Source: Granulosicoccus sp036478565 (GTDB taxonomy: Bacteria > Pseudomonadota > Gammaproteobacteria > Granulosicoccales > Granulosicoccaceae). Taken from it: a DNA stretch of 64,000 nucleotides. Under the pieces are notes generated by a model that was not told where the DNA came from, did no database searches, and worked only from the letters and a program-made list of their open reading frames with translations. A program made the position numbers and the translations under genes. Shown here piece by piece: positions 8,867 through 18,071 of the stretch. The stretch covers positions 1,054,001-1,118,000 of the forward strand of contig OZ245050.1 in assembly GCA_965224525.1 (NCBI GenBank), in the 5' to 3' direction. Position 1 is the stretch's first letter. Every line of letters starts with the position of its first letter.

Positions 8867-10237
8867 ATGTTCAGTAACGTAGCGTTTAGCGCCATTGCCT
8901 TTGTTGTTGCGCTGGGCATTCTGATTTCGATTCACGAATTTGGCCATTTCTGGGTGGCTCGGCGTGTCGGCGTCAAGGTGCTGCGCTATTCGATCGGTTT
9001 TGGCCATACCTTGTTCAAGCACGTTGGCAAGGTTGACGGCACAGAATTTGTCATCGCCGCCATTCCTCTGGGCGGGTACGTCAAAATGCTGGATGAGCGC
9101 GAAGCACCGGTCGCCGCCCATGAGCAGCACAGAGCCTTCAACCGGCAACCTCTGTGGGCACGCAGTGCGGTTGTGGTGGCTGGCCCGCTGGCTAATTTTC
9201 TGCTGGCTATACTGGCCTACTGGCTGGTGATGATGATGGGCATCAGCGGTATTGCGCCGTTAGTCGCCGCCCCGGAACCGGGTTCGCAAGCCGATCTGGC
9301 TGGTTTCCGCAGTGAGGACCGGATAGTCACAGTAGGCGAAATCGAAACTGCCACTTGGACCGACGCCCGTATCGCGTTGCTGGAGTCCTCGCTGGGCGCT
9401 GATAAGCTGCTCGATATCGCCGTGGAGTCAGCAGACGGCTCAAGGCATATTCGGCAACTTGCCGTTACCCAGGATGGCATGCTGAAGGCGCAGGGCGATG
9501 CTGTTGCAAACCTTGGTTTCAGCGCCTGGTGGCCAGAGACGAAAGCCGTCATTGGCCTGGTCGTGGCGGGCAGTCGTGGCGCTGAAGCTGGCTTGCAGGT
9601 GGGCGATCAAGTGCTGGCAGTCGACGATGAGCCTGTCGATAGCTGGGTAGATCTCGTGAAGGCGGTAGAGCCTGCTGCTGGCAAGCGTTTGTTGTTTACC
9701 ATCGAGCGCGCAGATGCTCCAATGACGCTCGAAGTCACACCTGAATCTGTGGATGTTGAAGGTCGGACAGTTGGCAGGATCGGTGTCGCTGGCGATCAAA
9801 CCGGTGGCGTACCAGAAAAGCTTCAGGTAAAGGTGCAGCATCCGCCGTTGGAAGCCTTTGCCGGCGCTTTGCAGCGTACCTGGGACATGTCGTTGCTGAC
9901 GGTACGCATGGTGGGAAAACTGCTGTTCGGTGAAGCCTCTTTAGATAAAATCAATGGCCCGATCAGTATTGCAAAAGTTGCCGGTCAGACGGCCTCTATT
10001 GGGTTGGATCACTACATTAATTTCATTGCCCTGATCAGTATCAGCCTGGCGGTCCTCAACCTGCTTCCCATCCCGATACTCGATGGTGGTCATTTGCTGT
10101 ATTTTGCTGCAGAAGCGGTGCGTGGCAAGCCACTGTCTGAACGGGTGCAGATCTGGGGTCAGCAAATCGGCATGGTTCTACTTGGTAGCCTGATGTTTCT
10201 GGCCTTCTATAACGATATTTTCGGTAATCCAGTGTAA
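8867..10237 (+). CDS. rseP: Site-2 intramembrane metalloprotease, sigma-E pathway
   Basis: RseP cuts the anti-sigma factor RseA within the inner membrane. The 456-residue protein has the zinc motif HEFGH at residues 23-27 in the first membrane segment. Two PDZ domains follow in the periplasm (about 120-210 and 215-300), and the second motif NLLPIPILDGGHLL lies near the C-terminus, with Asp as the third ligand. The adjacent bamA overlaps by one base (TAATG). The dxr-rseP-bamA order is canonical. Confidence 0.96.
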   Translation: MFSNVAFSAIAFVVALGILISIHEFGHFWVARRVGVKVLRYSIGFGHTLFKHVGKVDGTEFVIAAIPLGGYVKMLDEREAPVAAHEQHRAFNRQPLWARSAVVVAGPLANFLLAILAYWLVMMMGISGIAPLVAAPEPGSQADLAGFRSEDRIVTVGEIETATWTDARIALLESSLGADKLLDIAVESADGSRHIRQLAVTQDGMLKAQGDAVANLGFSAWWPETKAVIGLVVAGSRGAEAGLQVGDQVLAVDDEPVDSWVDLVKAVEPAAGKRLLFTIERADAPMTLEVTPESVDVEGRTVGRIGVAGDQTGGVPEKLQVKVQHPPLEAFAGALQRTWDMSLLTVRMVGKLLFGEASLDKINGPISIAKVAGQTASIGLDHYINFIALISISLAVLNLLPIPILDGGHLLYFAAEAVRGKPLSERVQIWGQQIGMVLLGSLMFLAFYNDIFGNPV

Positions 10238-12561
10238 TGACGCCACGTATGGCCATGTCCGGATTCTGCCTGTTGGTGCTGTTGGCGCTGGCCAGTGTGC
10301 AGGCGCGGGCCCAATCGGCAGGTGCCGGTGCGGATAACGCCGCTTTTGTGGTTGCCGACATTGTCATTGAAGGCAATGAGCGTATAGACCTTGGAACCAT
10401 CCTGACCTATTTGCCCGTACGGACGCGTGATCAGTTTGACCCCCGTGAAGACGCACCTCGCGCGTTGCGAGCCTTGTACGATACGGGGCTGTTCAGCAAT
10501 GTTGTGATCAAACGTCGTGGCAATAGTATTCTTGTCGTAGAGGTCGAGGAACGCCCGGCTATAGGCAGCATCAGTATTAATGGTAATTCGAAAATCCCCA
10601 CAGAAGAACTTGAAGCCTCGTTGCAACGCGCCGACATTGCACTGGGGCATGTTTACAATCGCTCAATTCTGGAAACAGTCGAGCGAGAATTGCGGCGTGT
10701 GTACTTCAGCGCCGGAAACTACGGCAGCAGAATTGATATTGCAGTTGAACCCCTTGAGCGCAATCGTGTTGCGCTGGACATCGATATTAGAGAAGGGGCG
10801 GTTGCCCGTATTGAACACATCAATATAGTCGGTAACACCTCGTTCAAGGAATCCGAGTTGCTCGATCTGTTGCAGTCGAGTGAGAAAACCATCAATCCGT
10901 TTTCCAGTGCCGACGAATACTCTCAGGTCAAGCTGTCCGGAGATATTGAAACACTGCGCTCGTTCTATCAGGATCGCGGATTCATCCGTTTTGAGGTTGA
11001 CTCCACGCAGGTATCAATTTCCCCGGACAAACGTGACATCTTCATTGTTATTAATATTCGCGAAGGCGAGCATTTTACGGTTCGTGATGTCGAACTGTCC
11101 GGGGCAGTGGATGTGCCAAAAGAAGAGTTGATGGAACTGATTGATGTGCAAGGCGGAGATACGTTTGCGCGCAAGGACATCGTGCGCAGCAGTAACGCCA
11201 TTTCAGATCGCCTGGGCCAGGACGGATACGCTTTTGCAGAGGTCGATGTGTTGCCGGATATCAATGACAGCTCACGCGATGTTGGCCTGACCTTTGTCGT
11301 CAAACCCGGCAAACGGGTTTATGTGCGACGAATCGTGTTTGTTGGCCAGTACAAAACACGTGATGAGGTGCTGCGCCGCGAAATGCGACAGCTGGAAGGC
11401 AGTCGTTTTTCACCAACGCTGGTTAATCGTTCGCGCATCCGGCTGCAGCGTCTGCCATTCATGCAGAGCGTCAGCATCAAGACGCCGCGTGTACCCGGCA
11501 CTGATGACCAGGTTGATCTGGAGGTGACGGTGCAGGAGGGGCCTTCAGGGTCATTTAGCGCTGGTCTGGGTTACGGATCGGACGGCGGTACAACGCTCAA
11601 CCTTGCATTCTCTCAGGAGAATTTATTCGGCTCCGGAGAAAGCCTGCAATTCTCATTTGATAATTCTAAATCGACCCAGCAGTTGTCTCTGTCTTTTCGT
11701 GACCCCTATTTTACCGATGATGGCATCAGTCGTACGGTACGCGGGTTTATCCAAAAAAGAGATACTGGAAACGAGTCTTCGACATCGCCTTACATAGCCA
11801 GTACGCGCGGTGCCAGCATCAGTTTTGGCGTGCCCTTGAGTGAATTCTCAACATTCCGGATCGGTGGCGGCTATGAGCGTACCGAGATCGGCACCACCCA
11901 GAACACATCGCAGGAAATCAAGGATTTTGTCGATGAAAATGGCGACACCTTTGATATTTTCGATCTGAACTTAGGCTTCTCCTACGACACACGCAATCGC
12001 ACCGTGTTTGCAACCAGAGGATCGGTCAATCGCCTGAATTTGGTTACGGCCATTCCGGGTAGCGACTTGACTTACTTCAAGCTAGGCTATCGCTTTGAGT
12101 ATTTCTACCCGATTACGCAACGCTACACGTTTTCAACGACGATACGTGCTGATATGGGCAAGGGCTATGGCGACTTTGAGGAATTGCCTTTCTTCAAACG
12201 ATATTTTGCCGGTGGCGTACGTACGCTACGAGGCTACAGAACCAGCTCTCTGGGGCCTCGTGACGAGTTCGATAATGCAACAGGTGGTGACTTCCGCACG
12301 CTGGGAACCGTCGAACTGATCTTCCCGCCGCCGTTTGTAGAGGAGCCAGGGGCTACGCGATTCAGCCTGTTTACCGATTTTGGCAATGTGTTTGAGGACA
12401 TTGACGAATTCGATGCGGATGACTTCAGAGCCTCTTACGGCGTTGCTTTTGTTTGGCTCTCACCCGTCGGCCCATTGACATTCAGTTGGTCCAACCCCTA
12501 TAACAAACGGGAAGGCGACAAAATACACAATTTTCAGTTCACCATCGGTACTATCTTTTGA
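10237..12561 (+). CDS. bamA: Outer membrane protein assembly factor BamA
   Basis: BamA is the Omp85 barrel that inserts beta-barrel proteins into the outer membrane. The 774-residue protein has a signal peptide (residues 1 to about 25, ending ARAQS). Five POTRA domains occupy roughly 35-425; POTRA1 begins VVADIVIEGNERID. The C-terminal barrel includes the lid-loop motif TLRGYRTSSLGPRD (the VRGF/Y equivalent). The final strand ends in Phe (FQFTIGTIF), as required for barrel recognition. It overlaps the rseP stop by one base, and skp follows. Confidence 0.97.
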   Translation: MTPRMAMSGFCLLVLLALASVQARAQSAGAGADNAAFVVADIVIEGNERIDLGTILTYLPVRTRDQFDPREDAPRALRALYDTGLFSNVVIKRRGNSILVVEVEERPAIGSISINGNSKIPTEELEASLQRADIALGHVYNRSILETVERELRRVYFSAGNYGSRIDIAVEPLERNRVALDIDIREGAVARIEHINIVGNTSFKESELLDLLQSSEKTINPFSSADEYSQVKLSGDIETLRSFYQDRGFIRFEVDSTQVSISPDKRDIFIVINIREGEHFTVRDVELSGAVDVPKEELMELIDVQGGDTFARKDIVRSSNAISDRLGQDGYAFAEVDVLPDINDSSRDVGLTFVVKPGKRVYVRRIVFVGQYKTRDEVLRREMRQLEGSRFSPTLVNRSRIRLQRLPFMQSVSIKTPRVPGTDDQVDLEVTVQEGPSGSFSAGLGYGSDGGTTLNLAFSQENLFGSGESLQFSFDNSKSTQQLSLSFRDPYFTDDGISRTVRGFIQKRDTGNESSTSPYIASTRGASISFGVPLSEFSTFRIGGGYERTEIGTTQNTSQEIKDFVDENGDTFDIFDLNLGFSYDTRNRTVFATRGSVNRLNLVTAIPGSDLTYFKLGYRFEYFYPITQRYTFSTTIRADMGKGYGDFEELPFFKRYFAGGVRTLRGYRTSSLGPRDEFDNATGGDFRTLGTVELIFPPPFVEEPGATRFSLFTDFGNVFEDIDEFDADDFRASYGVAFVWLSPVGPLTFSWSNPYNKREGDKIHNFQFTIGTIF

Positions 12562-12596
12562 TAGTGAATCCGCCTTATCCGCTAGAGGCCAATTTT

Positions 12597-13145
12597 TTGA
12601 ATACTGCAAAAACATTCCCGGCGATTCTTATTTTCATTGGTCTTGTACTGACCGCTGCCACAGCGTCTGCCGACGAACAAGCGGTGCATTCACGTATTGG
12701 TTTTGTCGATATACCGTATCTGATCGATCGTGCACCACAAGCTTTGGAGGCGGAGCAGCGTTTGGAGACAGAATTTGCACCGCGCCAGGCTGAACTGGAA
12801 GCACAGCGCGCAGAGCTGCAAATACTAGCGACGCGACTCGGTGATACAAGTGGCGAACTGACAGAAACCGAAAGTGCGCAAATTGATCGAGAAATGCGCA
12901 GCCTTGAGCGGCGCATCAAGCGCAACGAAGAGGATTTTCGTGAAGAGCTCAATATCCAGAAAAACAACGAATTCAAGAGCGTGCGGGTTGTCGTGCTTGA
13001 AGCGATTGCGCGATTTGGCAAGAAAAACGACTACGATCTGATTGTCAGCGATGGTGTTTTATTCGCAAATAAACGCATCGATGTCACGGAGCGTATTCTG
13101 GAGTCGCTATTGCGGGAAAACGCGCGCCTGCAATCCTCCAACTAG
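12597..13145 (+). CDS. skp: Periplasmic chaperone Skp (OmpH family)
   Basis: Skp holds unfolded outer membrane proteins in the periplasm. I place the start at the TTG at 12597 because AGAGG (12584-12588) lies eight bases upstream and the product then begins with a clean signal peptide (MNTAKTFPAILIFIGLVLTA, cleaved near ASA-DEQ). An earlier TTG at 12558 overlapping bamA is possible but has no such signals. The mature part contains the OmpH pattern RIGFVDIPYLIDRAP, a long coiled coil (about 50-125), and the terminal YDLIVSDGVLFANKRIDVTERIL. The position between bamA and lpxD supports the call. Confidence 0.9.
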   Translation: MNTAKTFPAILIFIGLVLTAATASADEQAVHSRIGFVDIPYLIDRAPQALEAEQRLETEFAPRQAELEAQRAELQILATRLGDTSGELTETESAQIDREMRSLERRIKRNEEDFREELNIQKNNEFKSVRVVVLEAIARFGKKNDYDLIVSDGVLFANKRIDVTERILESLLRENARLQSSN

Positions 13146-13180
13146 TGTTGTTTTCTATTGTTCGATGACTCCGGCATTTG

Positions 13181-14209
13181 ATGAAACTCGGCGAACTCGC
13201 TACCGCACTTGGCTTGACTCTGCATGGCGATGCCGAGCAGCTTGTTGTTTCGCTTGCCCCGCTGGACAGCGCGGGCCCGGGCGAGCTGAGCTTTGCAATT
13301 GGTCGCAAGCATCTGGATGGGCTTAGACGGTCGCAAGCGGGCGCTCTGATCGTTACGCCAGCGTTAGTAGAAGAGGTCTCCGGTTCATGCCTGAGCTCGG
13401 CTGACCCCTATGCCAGCTATGCCCAAGCCTCTTGGTTGTTACAACCGGAAAAACGCCCCGCAGCGGGAATCCATGCCAGCGCTCAAATTGACGAGACGGC
13501 AACAATCGCTGCCAGCGCATCGATTGGTGCTTTTGCTATCATCGGGGCGAATACGAGCATCGGTGAAGAAGTCATCATCGGCTGCCATTCGCTACTGGCA
13601 AATAACGTTCATATCGGTGCGAATACCCGTCTATTTCCAGGGGTCGTGGTCTATGAACGGGTCAGCATTGGCAGCGACTGTCGTGTGCAGAGCGGGGCGG
13701 TCATCGGTGCGGAAGGGTTTGGCTATGCCAGCACTGCCAACGGCTGGCAGGCGATTCAACAGACCGGCGGAGTGCAGATCGGAGATCGTGTACACATTGG
13801 TGCCAACACAACGATTGACTGCGGTGCAATGGATCCAACTGTCATTGCCTCCGGGGTAATACTGGACAACCAGATCCAGATTGCTCATAACGTGCAGATT
13901 GGTGAGAATACAGCGATAGCCGGTTGTGTGGGAATTGCTGGCAGTACAAAAATTGGTGACAACTGCCAGATTGGTGGAGCCTGCAATATAGTTGGACACA
14001 TCAGCATTGCCGATGGAGTCGTCCTGAATGCCGCATCGCTGGTGACACGATCCATAGCTGATGCTGGCCGCTACAGCTCGGGAATGCCGTTGTTATCAAG
14101 CGGTGCGTGGAAGCGCAGCTATGTCATATTAAGCCGGCTGAACGATCTATTACACCGGGTGCGAAAACTTGAACGTGGCCATTCACGCCCTGAACCAAGT
14201 GAGGACTGA
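13181..14209 (+). CDS. lpxD: UDP-3-O-(3-hydroxyacyl)glucosamine N-acyltransferase
   Basis: LpxD adds the second acyl chain in lipid A synthesis. The 342-residue protein has the N-terminal uridine-binding domain (about 1-95) followed by hexapeptide repeats of a left-handed beta helix (about 100-300). The acyl-binding and catalytic segment with QIAHNVQIGENTAIAG contains the catalytic His. I use the ATG at 13181; the TTG directly before it would add only one residue. Gene order skp-lpxD-fabZ-lpxA is canonical. Confidence 0.96.
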   Translation: MKLGELATALGLTLHGDAEQLVVSLAPLDSAGPGELSFAIGRKHLDGLRRSQAGALIVTPALVEEVSGSCLSSADPYASYAQASWLLQPEKRPAAGIHASAQIDETATIAASASIGAFAIIGANTSIGEEVIIGCHSLLANNVHIGANTRLFPGVVVYERVSIGSDCRVQSGAVIGAEGFGYASTANGWQAIQQTGGVQIGDRVHIGANTTIDCGAMDPTVIASGVILDNQIQIAHNVQIGENTAIAGCVGIAGSTKIGDNCQIGGACNIVGHISIADGVVLNAASLVTRSIADAGRYSSGMPLLSSGAWKRSYVILSRLNDLLHRVRKLERGHSRPEPSED

Positions 14210-14213
14210 TCGA

Positions 14214-14666
14214 TTGGACGAACAGGATGATATCCGGGAAATACTGAAATATTTGCCGCACCGATACCCGTTTTTAATGATTGATCGGGTACTGAAATTC
14301 GAAAAAGACAAATCACTGACAGCGATCAAGAATGTCACGTTCAACGAGCCGATTTTCACGGGTCATTTTCCGCAATCACCCGTGTTTCCTGGTGTCCTGA
14401 TTCTTGAAGCTATGGCGCAAGCCAGTGCCTTGTTGGCCTTTAAAGGGATGGGTGGGTATCCCAGTGAGAAAACGCTATACCTGTTGGTAGGCATTGATAA
14501 GGCGCGTTTCAAACGTCAGGTTACCCCCGGAGATCAAATCTTGTTTCAAGTGGATGTCATTAAGGAAAAGCGAGGTATCTGGAAGTTTGATGCTCGTGCT
14601 ACTGTCGAAGAGAAAATAGTGTGTACGGCAGAAGTTCTGATCGCACGCAACGAGCTGGACGATTGA
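14214..14666 (+). CDS. fabZ: 3-hydroxyacyl-[ACP] dehydratase FabZ
   Basis: FabZ dehydrates beta-hydroxyacyl-ACP in fatty acid elongation and competes with LpxA/LpxD for 3-hydroxyacyl-ACP. The start is probably the TTG at 14214: GAGGA at 14201-14205 lies eight bases upstream, and the product (150 residues, MDEQDDIREILKYLPHRYPF) has the usual FabZ length. A TTG at 14169 would overlap lpxD by 41 bases. The catalytic His in LPHRYPFLMIDR and Glu in PGVLILEAMAQA are present. The stop overlaps the lpxA start. Confidence 0.96.
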   Translation: MDEQDDIREILKYLPHRYPFLMIDRVLKFEKDKSLTAIKNVTFNEPIFTGHFPQSPVFPGVLILEAMAQASALLAFKGMGGYPSEKTLYLLVGIDKARFKRQVTPGDQILFQVDVIKEKRGIWKFDARATVEEKIVCTAEVLIARNELDD

Positions 14667-15433
14667 TTCATTCAACTGCCATTGTTGATGCAACTGCCGA
14701 TCTCAGCGACGATTGCGAGGTCGGCCCGTACTCGATCATCGGTGCTCATGTCAAAATCGATGACGGCTGCGTCATCGGACCGCATGTCGTGCTGAAAGGT
14801 CCCACGCGAATTGGCAAACGTAACCGTATCTATCAATTTGCGTCGGTCGGTGAAGACCCGCAGGACCTGAAATACGCTGGTGAGCCAACAGAGCTTCACA
14901 TCGGTGATGATAATGTTTTCCGCGAATATGTCACGATCAATCGGGGTACCGCTGGCGGGGGTGCACTGACTCGTATTGGAGATCACAACCTGTTCATGGC
15001 TTACATCCATGTGGCGCACGATTGTCATATAGGCAATCACACGGTATTTGCCAATGGTGCATCACTGGCCGGTCACGTTACCATTGGCGACTATGCCATT
15101 CTTGCAGGCTTCGCCTGTGTGCACCAGTTTTGTACGGTAGGGGAGCATGCATTCATTGGTCTTAATTCCGTAGCTAATCGAGATGTCGTGCCGTTTACTA
15201 TGGTCGTCGGTAACTACGCGACATCACGTGGCATCAACAAAAACGGACTGCGCAGACGCGGATTCAGTGATGAAGCTATCGCCGCTCTTCACCGGGCCTA
15301 CATGTCGTTACTGCGTCAGCGTAGCGATCGTGATACCGCCGTCAAGGCTTTGGATGATGATGTGAAAAAATTTCCTGAAGTCGCCCGTTTTGTTCAGTTC
15401 ATTGTGCAAAGCGAGCGCGGAGTTGTGCGCTGA
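14663..15433 (+). CDS. lpxA: UDP-N-acetylglucosamine acyltransferase
   Basis: LpxA starts lipid A synthesis. The best start is the TTG at 14663, overlapping the fabZ stop by four bases (TTGA). It gives 256 residues beginning MIHSTAIVDATADLSDDCEVG, aligned with the LpxA N-terminus. Hexapeptide repeats run from about 5 to 180. The motifs YQFASVGEDPQDLKYAGEPT and HVAHDCHIGNHTVFANGASLAGH (catalytic His) are visible, followed by a helical C-terminal domain. lpxB does not follow as it usually does; a ThuA-domain lipoprotein gene lies 11 bases downstream. Confidence 0.96.
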   Translation: MIHSTAIVDATADLSDDCEVGPYSIIGAHVKIDDGCVIGPHVVLKGPTRIGKRNRIYQFASVGEDPQDLKYAGEPTELHIGDDNVFREYVTINRGTAGGGALTRIGDHNLFMAYIHVAHDCHIGNHTVFANGASLAGHVTIGDYAILAGFACVHQFCTVGEHAFIGLNSVANRDVVPFTMVVGNYATSRGINKNGLRRRGFSDEAIAALHRAYMSLLRQRSDRDTAVKALDDDVKKFPEVARFVQFIVQSERGVVR

Positions 15434-15444
15434 CATATATCGTT

Positions 15445-16836
15445 GTGCAACTTTATTTAACGCCAGATCTGCGAACTACACCAAGACTCACATTGAGCTC
15501 GTTTAACGCCACGCCCATGCAAAATGCAATCGCGCTATTAATCAGTTCGTTGCTTTTTTCCGGTTGTTCTGGTTCTAATTCCAACGATTCTCAATTGCCT
15601 GTTGAAACCGAGGTAATCAGTGCGGATGGGATGAATGTGAGCGTAGATGAGGACGCTGCCGATAGTGCAGTCGAGTTGGACGATGGTTCTCAAGAAGGTA
15701 CGACAAATGAAACAGCAGGCGAAACAGCAAGCGAAACTTCATCTGGAAATGACATAGAAACCGCAATAGGCGTCCCAGACCCCGTAGTGCCAGATCCTTT
15801 AGTGCAAAATTTGATAGTGGTTGTCTTTGACATCACAGTCCCGGTATACGTATCCGATGCCCTCCAAGTTCGAGTGGTTTGGGGTGATAGAGATATTATG
15901 GCAGAGTGGATTGGTGATGAGTCCTGGTCGGCCAGAGGTGATTTTCCAACGAATACAGAACACCAATTAGTCGTTACATTCTATGACGATAATGGTGACA
16001 TTACTTTAGGTAGTTTTGAGCAAAGATTTAAAACGGAATCAAACGATTTAGAGGTGTATAGAATTACAGCAGATCAGTTCGACACCGATCAGTGGGACAG
16101 TGATAGTGATGGTGTAAGCAATATCAACGAGTTGATCGCAGGAACAGATGCCTCTGAATCTCCACGAGTGTTGCTCTTCAGTGAAACTCGGAATTTTCGC
16201 CACAACTCAATTGAAAATGCGCTTGGAGCGCTTGAAGAGCTGGCGACGTCCGCCGCTGTTCAAACGGATCGCGCTAGTGATTCCGCAGGCGTTTTTACCG
16301 ATGCGAACCTTGCCAACTACGATGCCGTTGTCTGGGTCATGACTTCGGGTGATGTGCTGAACGCTGACGAGCAGGTTGTGTTTGAACATTACATCCGCTC
16401 GGGAGGTGGCTACGCGGGCGTCCATTCGGCGAGTGATACCGAGTATGAATGGCCTTGGTACGGCGGTCTTGTCGGTGCCTATTTCGATCGACACCCGGCG
16501 GTGCAATCAGCCAGCCAGGACGTAGAGGACGGATCTCATCCATCAACTGCCCACTTGAGCTCAAGATGGAGGCGCACCGACGAGTGGTATGACTACCGAA
16601 CCAACCCCCGAGCACAGGTGAACGTGCTGCTTAGCCTCGACGAAGACTCCTACACCGAGGGCGGAATGGGTGACGACCATCCGAGTGCGTGGTACCACGA
16701 TTATGATGGAGGGCGATCCTGGTACACGGGCGGTGGCCACACCAAAGCCAGTTTCTCTGAACCGGATTTCCGCGCCCATTTGCTCGGTGGCCTGCTCTAT
16801 GCAGCAGGGTTGGGCGGCATGCCGACAGACCCTTGA
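15445..16836 (+). CDS. Lipoprotein with a calcium-binding-type repeat and ThuA-like domain
   Basis: The 463-residue protein has a lipobox LLFSGC (Cys at residue 41 from the GTG at 15445, or 17 from an ATG at 15517). The longer form supplies Arg residues ahead of the hydrophobic stretch, so I keep it, but the start is uncertain. An acidic Ser/Thr/Glu linker follows (about 45-110), then an uncharacterised domain, a thrombospondin-3-like DSDSDGVSNINE motif near residue 217, and a C-terminal ThuA-like fold (PRVLLFSETRNFRHNSI to the end). ThuA-like domains occur in proteins tied to sugar metabolism; no substrate can be inferred. Its AT content is higher than in the lpx genes beside it, and its place between lpxA and an inverted lpxB is unusual. 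Confidence 0.85.
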   Translation: MQLYLTPDLRTTPRLTLSSFNATPMQNAIALLISSLLFSGCSGSNSNDSQLPVETEVISADGMNVSVDEDAADSAVELDDGSQEGTTNETAGETASETSSGNDIETAIGVPDPVVPDPLVQNLIVVVFDITVPVYVSDALQVRVVWGDRDIMAEWIGDESWSARGDFPTNTEHQLVVTFYDDNGDITLGSFEQRFKTESNDLEVYRITADQFDTDQWDSDSDGVSNINELIAGTDASESPRVLLFSETRNFRHNSIENALGALEELATSAAVQTDRASDSAGVFTDANLANYDAVVWVMTSGDVLNADEQVVFEHYIRSGGGYAGVHSASDTEYEWPWYGGLVGAYFDRHPAVQSASQDVEDGSHPSTAHLSSRWRRTDEWYDYRTNPRAQVNVLLSLDEDSYTEGGMGDDHPSAWYHDYDGGRSWYTGGGHTKASFSEPDFRAHLLGGLLYAAGLGGMPTDP

Positions 16837-16918
16837 ATAAGCAAACGACCACTTTTTGCCCAACTGTGGTCGCGCCTCAGCGGGCCATGACTGCGTGTAA
16901 CACATTGGTTCAGCCGGG

Positions 16919-18061
16919 TTAAGGCGCCTCAAGCACTCGCACAATCAACTTCGCCACACGTTGCGAAGCACCGCCTTCACCCATGCGTGCCTTGACGATG
17001 GCAAGTTCTTCACGCATCCGTTGCATAGTGTCGGTATCGTGCAGTAGCGGTATCAGTGCATCGGCCATCGCCTGTGGATCGGCTGCTTGTTGGATAAACT
17101 CGGGCACAATGCGCTTGCCTGCCACGATATTGACCAGCGCAATATCATCTATCCTGATCATGCGTTTCATCAGCGCGTGGTTTATCGGATTGATGACATA
17201 CATCACAACCATCGGTGTGCCAATCAATGCAGTCTCCAAGGTGGCAGTGCCTGACGCGGTCAGGACCGCATCGGCGGCACGCATGGCATCGCAAGCCTGA
17301 CCCTCCGCTATGGTTATTGGCAGACTGTTATCCAGCATACTATCCAGATCCGTCCGTGCCAGGGTCGGCGCAAGAGGCAGCAAGAATCTGCAATTCGGTA
17401 TGTGCTCAAGCAGTCGGTGAGCTGTGGTCAGCATGACAGGCAAATTACGCTGAATCTCGCCGCGACGGCTACCGGGAAGTAGTGTCAGCAATTGCGAGCC
17501 TTGTTCAATGCCAAAATGCGTTTGTGCGGCCACCTGCGTTAAGTCAGATTGTGCGTCATCGACCAACGGGTGTCCCACAAACGTGACAGGTATGTCCGCC
17601 TTTTGGTAAACCTCTACCTCGAATGGAAACAGGACCGCCATATGCGAAACCAATTCGCCAATGCGTTTGACCCGCCCGGTTCGCCAGGCCCAGATCTGCG
17701 GGCTGATATAGAACAACACGGGTATACCCGTTGCGCGGGCGGTTTCCGCCAGCTTCAGATTGAAATCAGGGTAGTCAACGATAATCAGCAAATCAGGCTT
17801 ACGCCGCGTCAGTGCCTGTCGAAGCAGCTTCAACCGCTTCATGAACTTCGGGTAGTTAAGCAGTACATCGACAATGCCGATGACTGCAAGATCGCGGCAG
17901 TCCACCAGCACCTCAGTACCGATGGCAGCGAGCTTGCCAGCACCCATGCCAAAGCTGTCGAACTCCAGGCCCTGATTGTGTAGCGCCGACAGCGCCTGTG
18001 CTGCATGGGCATCGCCGGATGCCTCGCCTGCAGACACCATTAAGGTGTAGCGTTTGCCCAT
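16919..18061 (-). CDS. lpxB: Lipid-A-disaccharide synthase
   Basis: LpxB (GT19) joins lipid X and UDP-2,3-diacylglucosamine. The 380-residue protein shows the N-terminal MVSAGEASGDAHAA, DYPDFNLKLAETARATGIPVLFYISPQIWAWR, VGHPLVDD and LLPGSRRGEIQRNLPVM. The length matches E. coli (382). It is oriented against lpxA and lies ten bases downstream of a DegT aminotransferase, so its expression here likely depends on a promoter other than that of the lpxD-fabZ-lpxA run. Confidence 0.96.
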   Translation of the reverse strand: MGKRYTLMVSAGEASGDAHAAQALSALHNQGLEFDSFGMGAGKLAAIGTEVLVDCRDLAVIGIVDVLLNYPKFMKRLKLLRQALTRRKPDLLIIVDYPDFNLKLAETARATGIPVLFYISPQIWAWRTGRVKRIGELVSHMAVLFPFEVEVYQKADIPVTFVGHPLVDDAQSDLTQVAAQTHFGIEQGSQLLTLLPGSRRGEIQRNLPVMLTTAHRLLEHIPNCRFLLPLAPTLARTDLDSMLDNSLPITIAEGQACDAMRAADAVLTASGTATLETALIGTPMVVMYVINPINHALMKRMIRIDDIALVNIVAGKRIVPEFIQQAADPQAMADALIPLLHDTDTMQRMREELAIVKARMGEGGASQRVAKLIVRVLEAP

Positions 18062-18071
18062 CGTCGTCGTG

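Noticed and set aside
16846..16872. Inverted repeat CGACCAC / GTGGTCG between the ThuA and lpxB genes
   Set aside because: Only 7 bp with a 13-base loop and no T-tract after it; not convincing as a terminator.
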